From Caballeronia hypogeia (GTDB lineage Bacteria > Pseudomonadota > Gammaproteobacteria > Burkholderiales > Burkholderiaceae), in assembly GCF_001544875.2 (NCBI RefSeq), contig NZ_FCOA02000002.1, positions 1 through 64,000 on the forward strand: a stretch of 64,000 nucleotides of DNA, in the 5' to 3' direction. The position numbers and the translations under genes are program-made. The notes below the pieces were generated by a model, which did not search any database, had not been told where the DNA came from, and was given only the letters and a program-made list of their open reading frames with translations. Each line of letters begins with the position of its first letter. Position 1 is the first letter of the stretch. Shown piece by piece: positions 63,634-64,000 of this stretch.

Positions 63634-64000
63634 ATGACGTTGAGCACGGCGCTTCGCGCGCGTTCCCTGAGCGTCGCTTATCGCGACGACGTGGTGTTGC
63701 GGAACCTCGATATCGATATTGCCGCGGGCCGCGTCACTGCGCTGTGCGGGCCCAACGGCTGCGGCAAGAGCACGCTGTTGCGCACGCTCGCCGGATTGCA
63801 GCCGGCGAGCGCGGGCGACGTGGAGGTGGACGGCAAGCCGATCGGCTCGCTGCGCCGACGCGCGCTCGCCCGCACGCTGACCATGCTCGCGCAGTTCAAC
63901 CAGATTCCGGCCGGCCTGACGGTGCGCGAGCTCGTCGCTTACGGGCGCTACGCGCATGGCGGCTGGATGCGCGGTCTGACGCGCGCGGACCACGCGGCCA
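63634..64000 (+). CDS. orbC: OrbC-like ferric-siderophore ABC ATPase (partial)
   Basis: 122 codons are visible and the gene runs past the window end. MTLSTALRARSLSVAYRDDVVLRNL starts an iron-siderophore importer ATPase; Walker A is CGPNGCGKSTLLR near residue 45, and the FecE/FhuC-type LTMLAQFNQIPAGLTVRELVAYGRYAH follows. It energises uptake of the ferric siderophore through the inner membrane. ATG 63634 lies just after the orbG remnant. Confidence 0.85.
   Translation, partial: MTLSTALRARSLSVAYRDDVVLRNLDIDIAAGRVTALCGPNGCGKSTLLRTLAGLQPASAGDVEVDGKPIGSLRRRALARTLTMLAQFNQIPAGLTVRELVAYGRYAHGGWMRGLTRADHAA

Noticed and set aside
1..64000. tRNA, rRNA, CRISPR, insertion sequences, prophage
   Set aside because: No cloverleaf, repeat-spacer array, transposase, integrase or phage structural gene was recognised by eye; a tool-based scan could still reveal a small RNA.

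Overview
The window is a GC-rich chromosomal segment of a beta-proteobacterium of the family Burkholderiaceae, most like Caballeronia or Paraburkholderia. This rests on an OmpC-type porin, an ornibactin/malleobactin-type siderophore locus, many LysR/MarR/DeoR/LacI-controlled CoA-dependent catabolic operons, and small lineage proteins (DUF1488, DUF3597). I saw no insertion sequence, phage gene, CRISPR array, rRNA or tRNA. The genus assignment is inference from gene content.

Layout. 0-1.4 kb: a ProQ/FinO-domain RNA chaperone and a small coiled-coil protein. 1.4-2.8 kb: a CaiB/BaiF CoA-transferase. 2.8-7.2 kb: a D-threonate-type operon (permease, kinase dtnK, dehydrogenase pdxA2) divergent from its DeoR regulator, with an operator-like repeat cluster between them. 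7.2-14.4 kb: a CoA-dependent acid pathway (thiolase, MHS transporter, SDR, crotonase, LysR, double-domain CoA-transferase). 14.3-16.8 kb: a hybrid sensor kinase. 17.1-19.9 kb: a DJ-1 protein, a ProP-like transporter and a small secreted protein behind a sigma-54-like promoter. 19.9-29.8 kb: an aerobic 2-aminobenzoate (anthranilate) operon of the Azoarcus evansii abm type, with its own MarR regulator, a RidA and a peptide-type binding protein.

30.0-43.0 kb is the most unusual part. A porin, a LacI regulator and a LysR regulator precede nine co-directional genes: hydroxyquinol-type intradiol dioxygenase, IolE/MocC-like TIM barrel, two Gfo/Idh/MocA dehydrogenases, a ChvE-MmsAB-type monosaccharide ABC importer, a Dabb protein and maleylacetate reductase. 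Sugar/cyclitol uptake and oxidation therefore sit in one apparent operon with the lower hydroxyquinol pathway. The porin and the dioxygenase share a conserved 67-bp upstream block, which suggests one regulon. I propose that a deoxycyclitol is aromatised, or that an aryl glycoside is oxidised and split, with the trihydroxybenzene cleaved to maleylacetate and reduced to 3-oxoadipate.

43-55 kb holds mostly housekeeping or poorly known genes: a membrane protein, a CBS-BON protein, a protein with PD-(D/E)XK nuclease residues, a FUSC exporter, DUF3597, a second Hfq-like protein, a frameshifted LuxR regulator, two paralogous small proteins, and a lipoprotein beta-propeller. 55-59.4 kb is a three-gene ABC/FtsX/AttH operon. 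59.7-61.8 kb: an M23 peptidase and a diguanylate cyclase. 62.1-64 kb: the start of an orbS-orbH-orbG-orbC siderophore locus, with a Fur-box-like site, an OrbS-type promoter and an internally deleted orbG; orbC runs off the window end.
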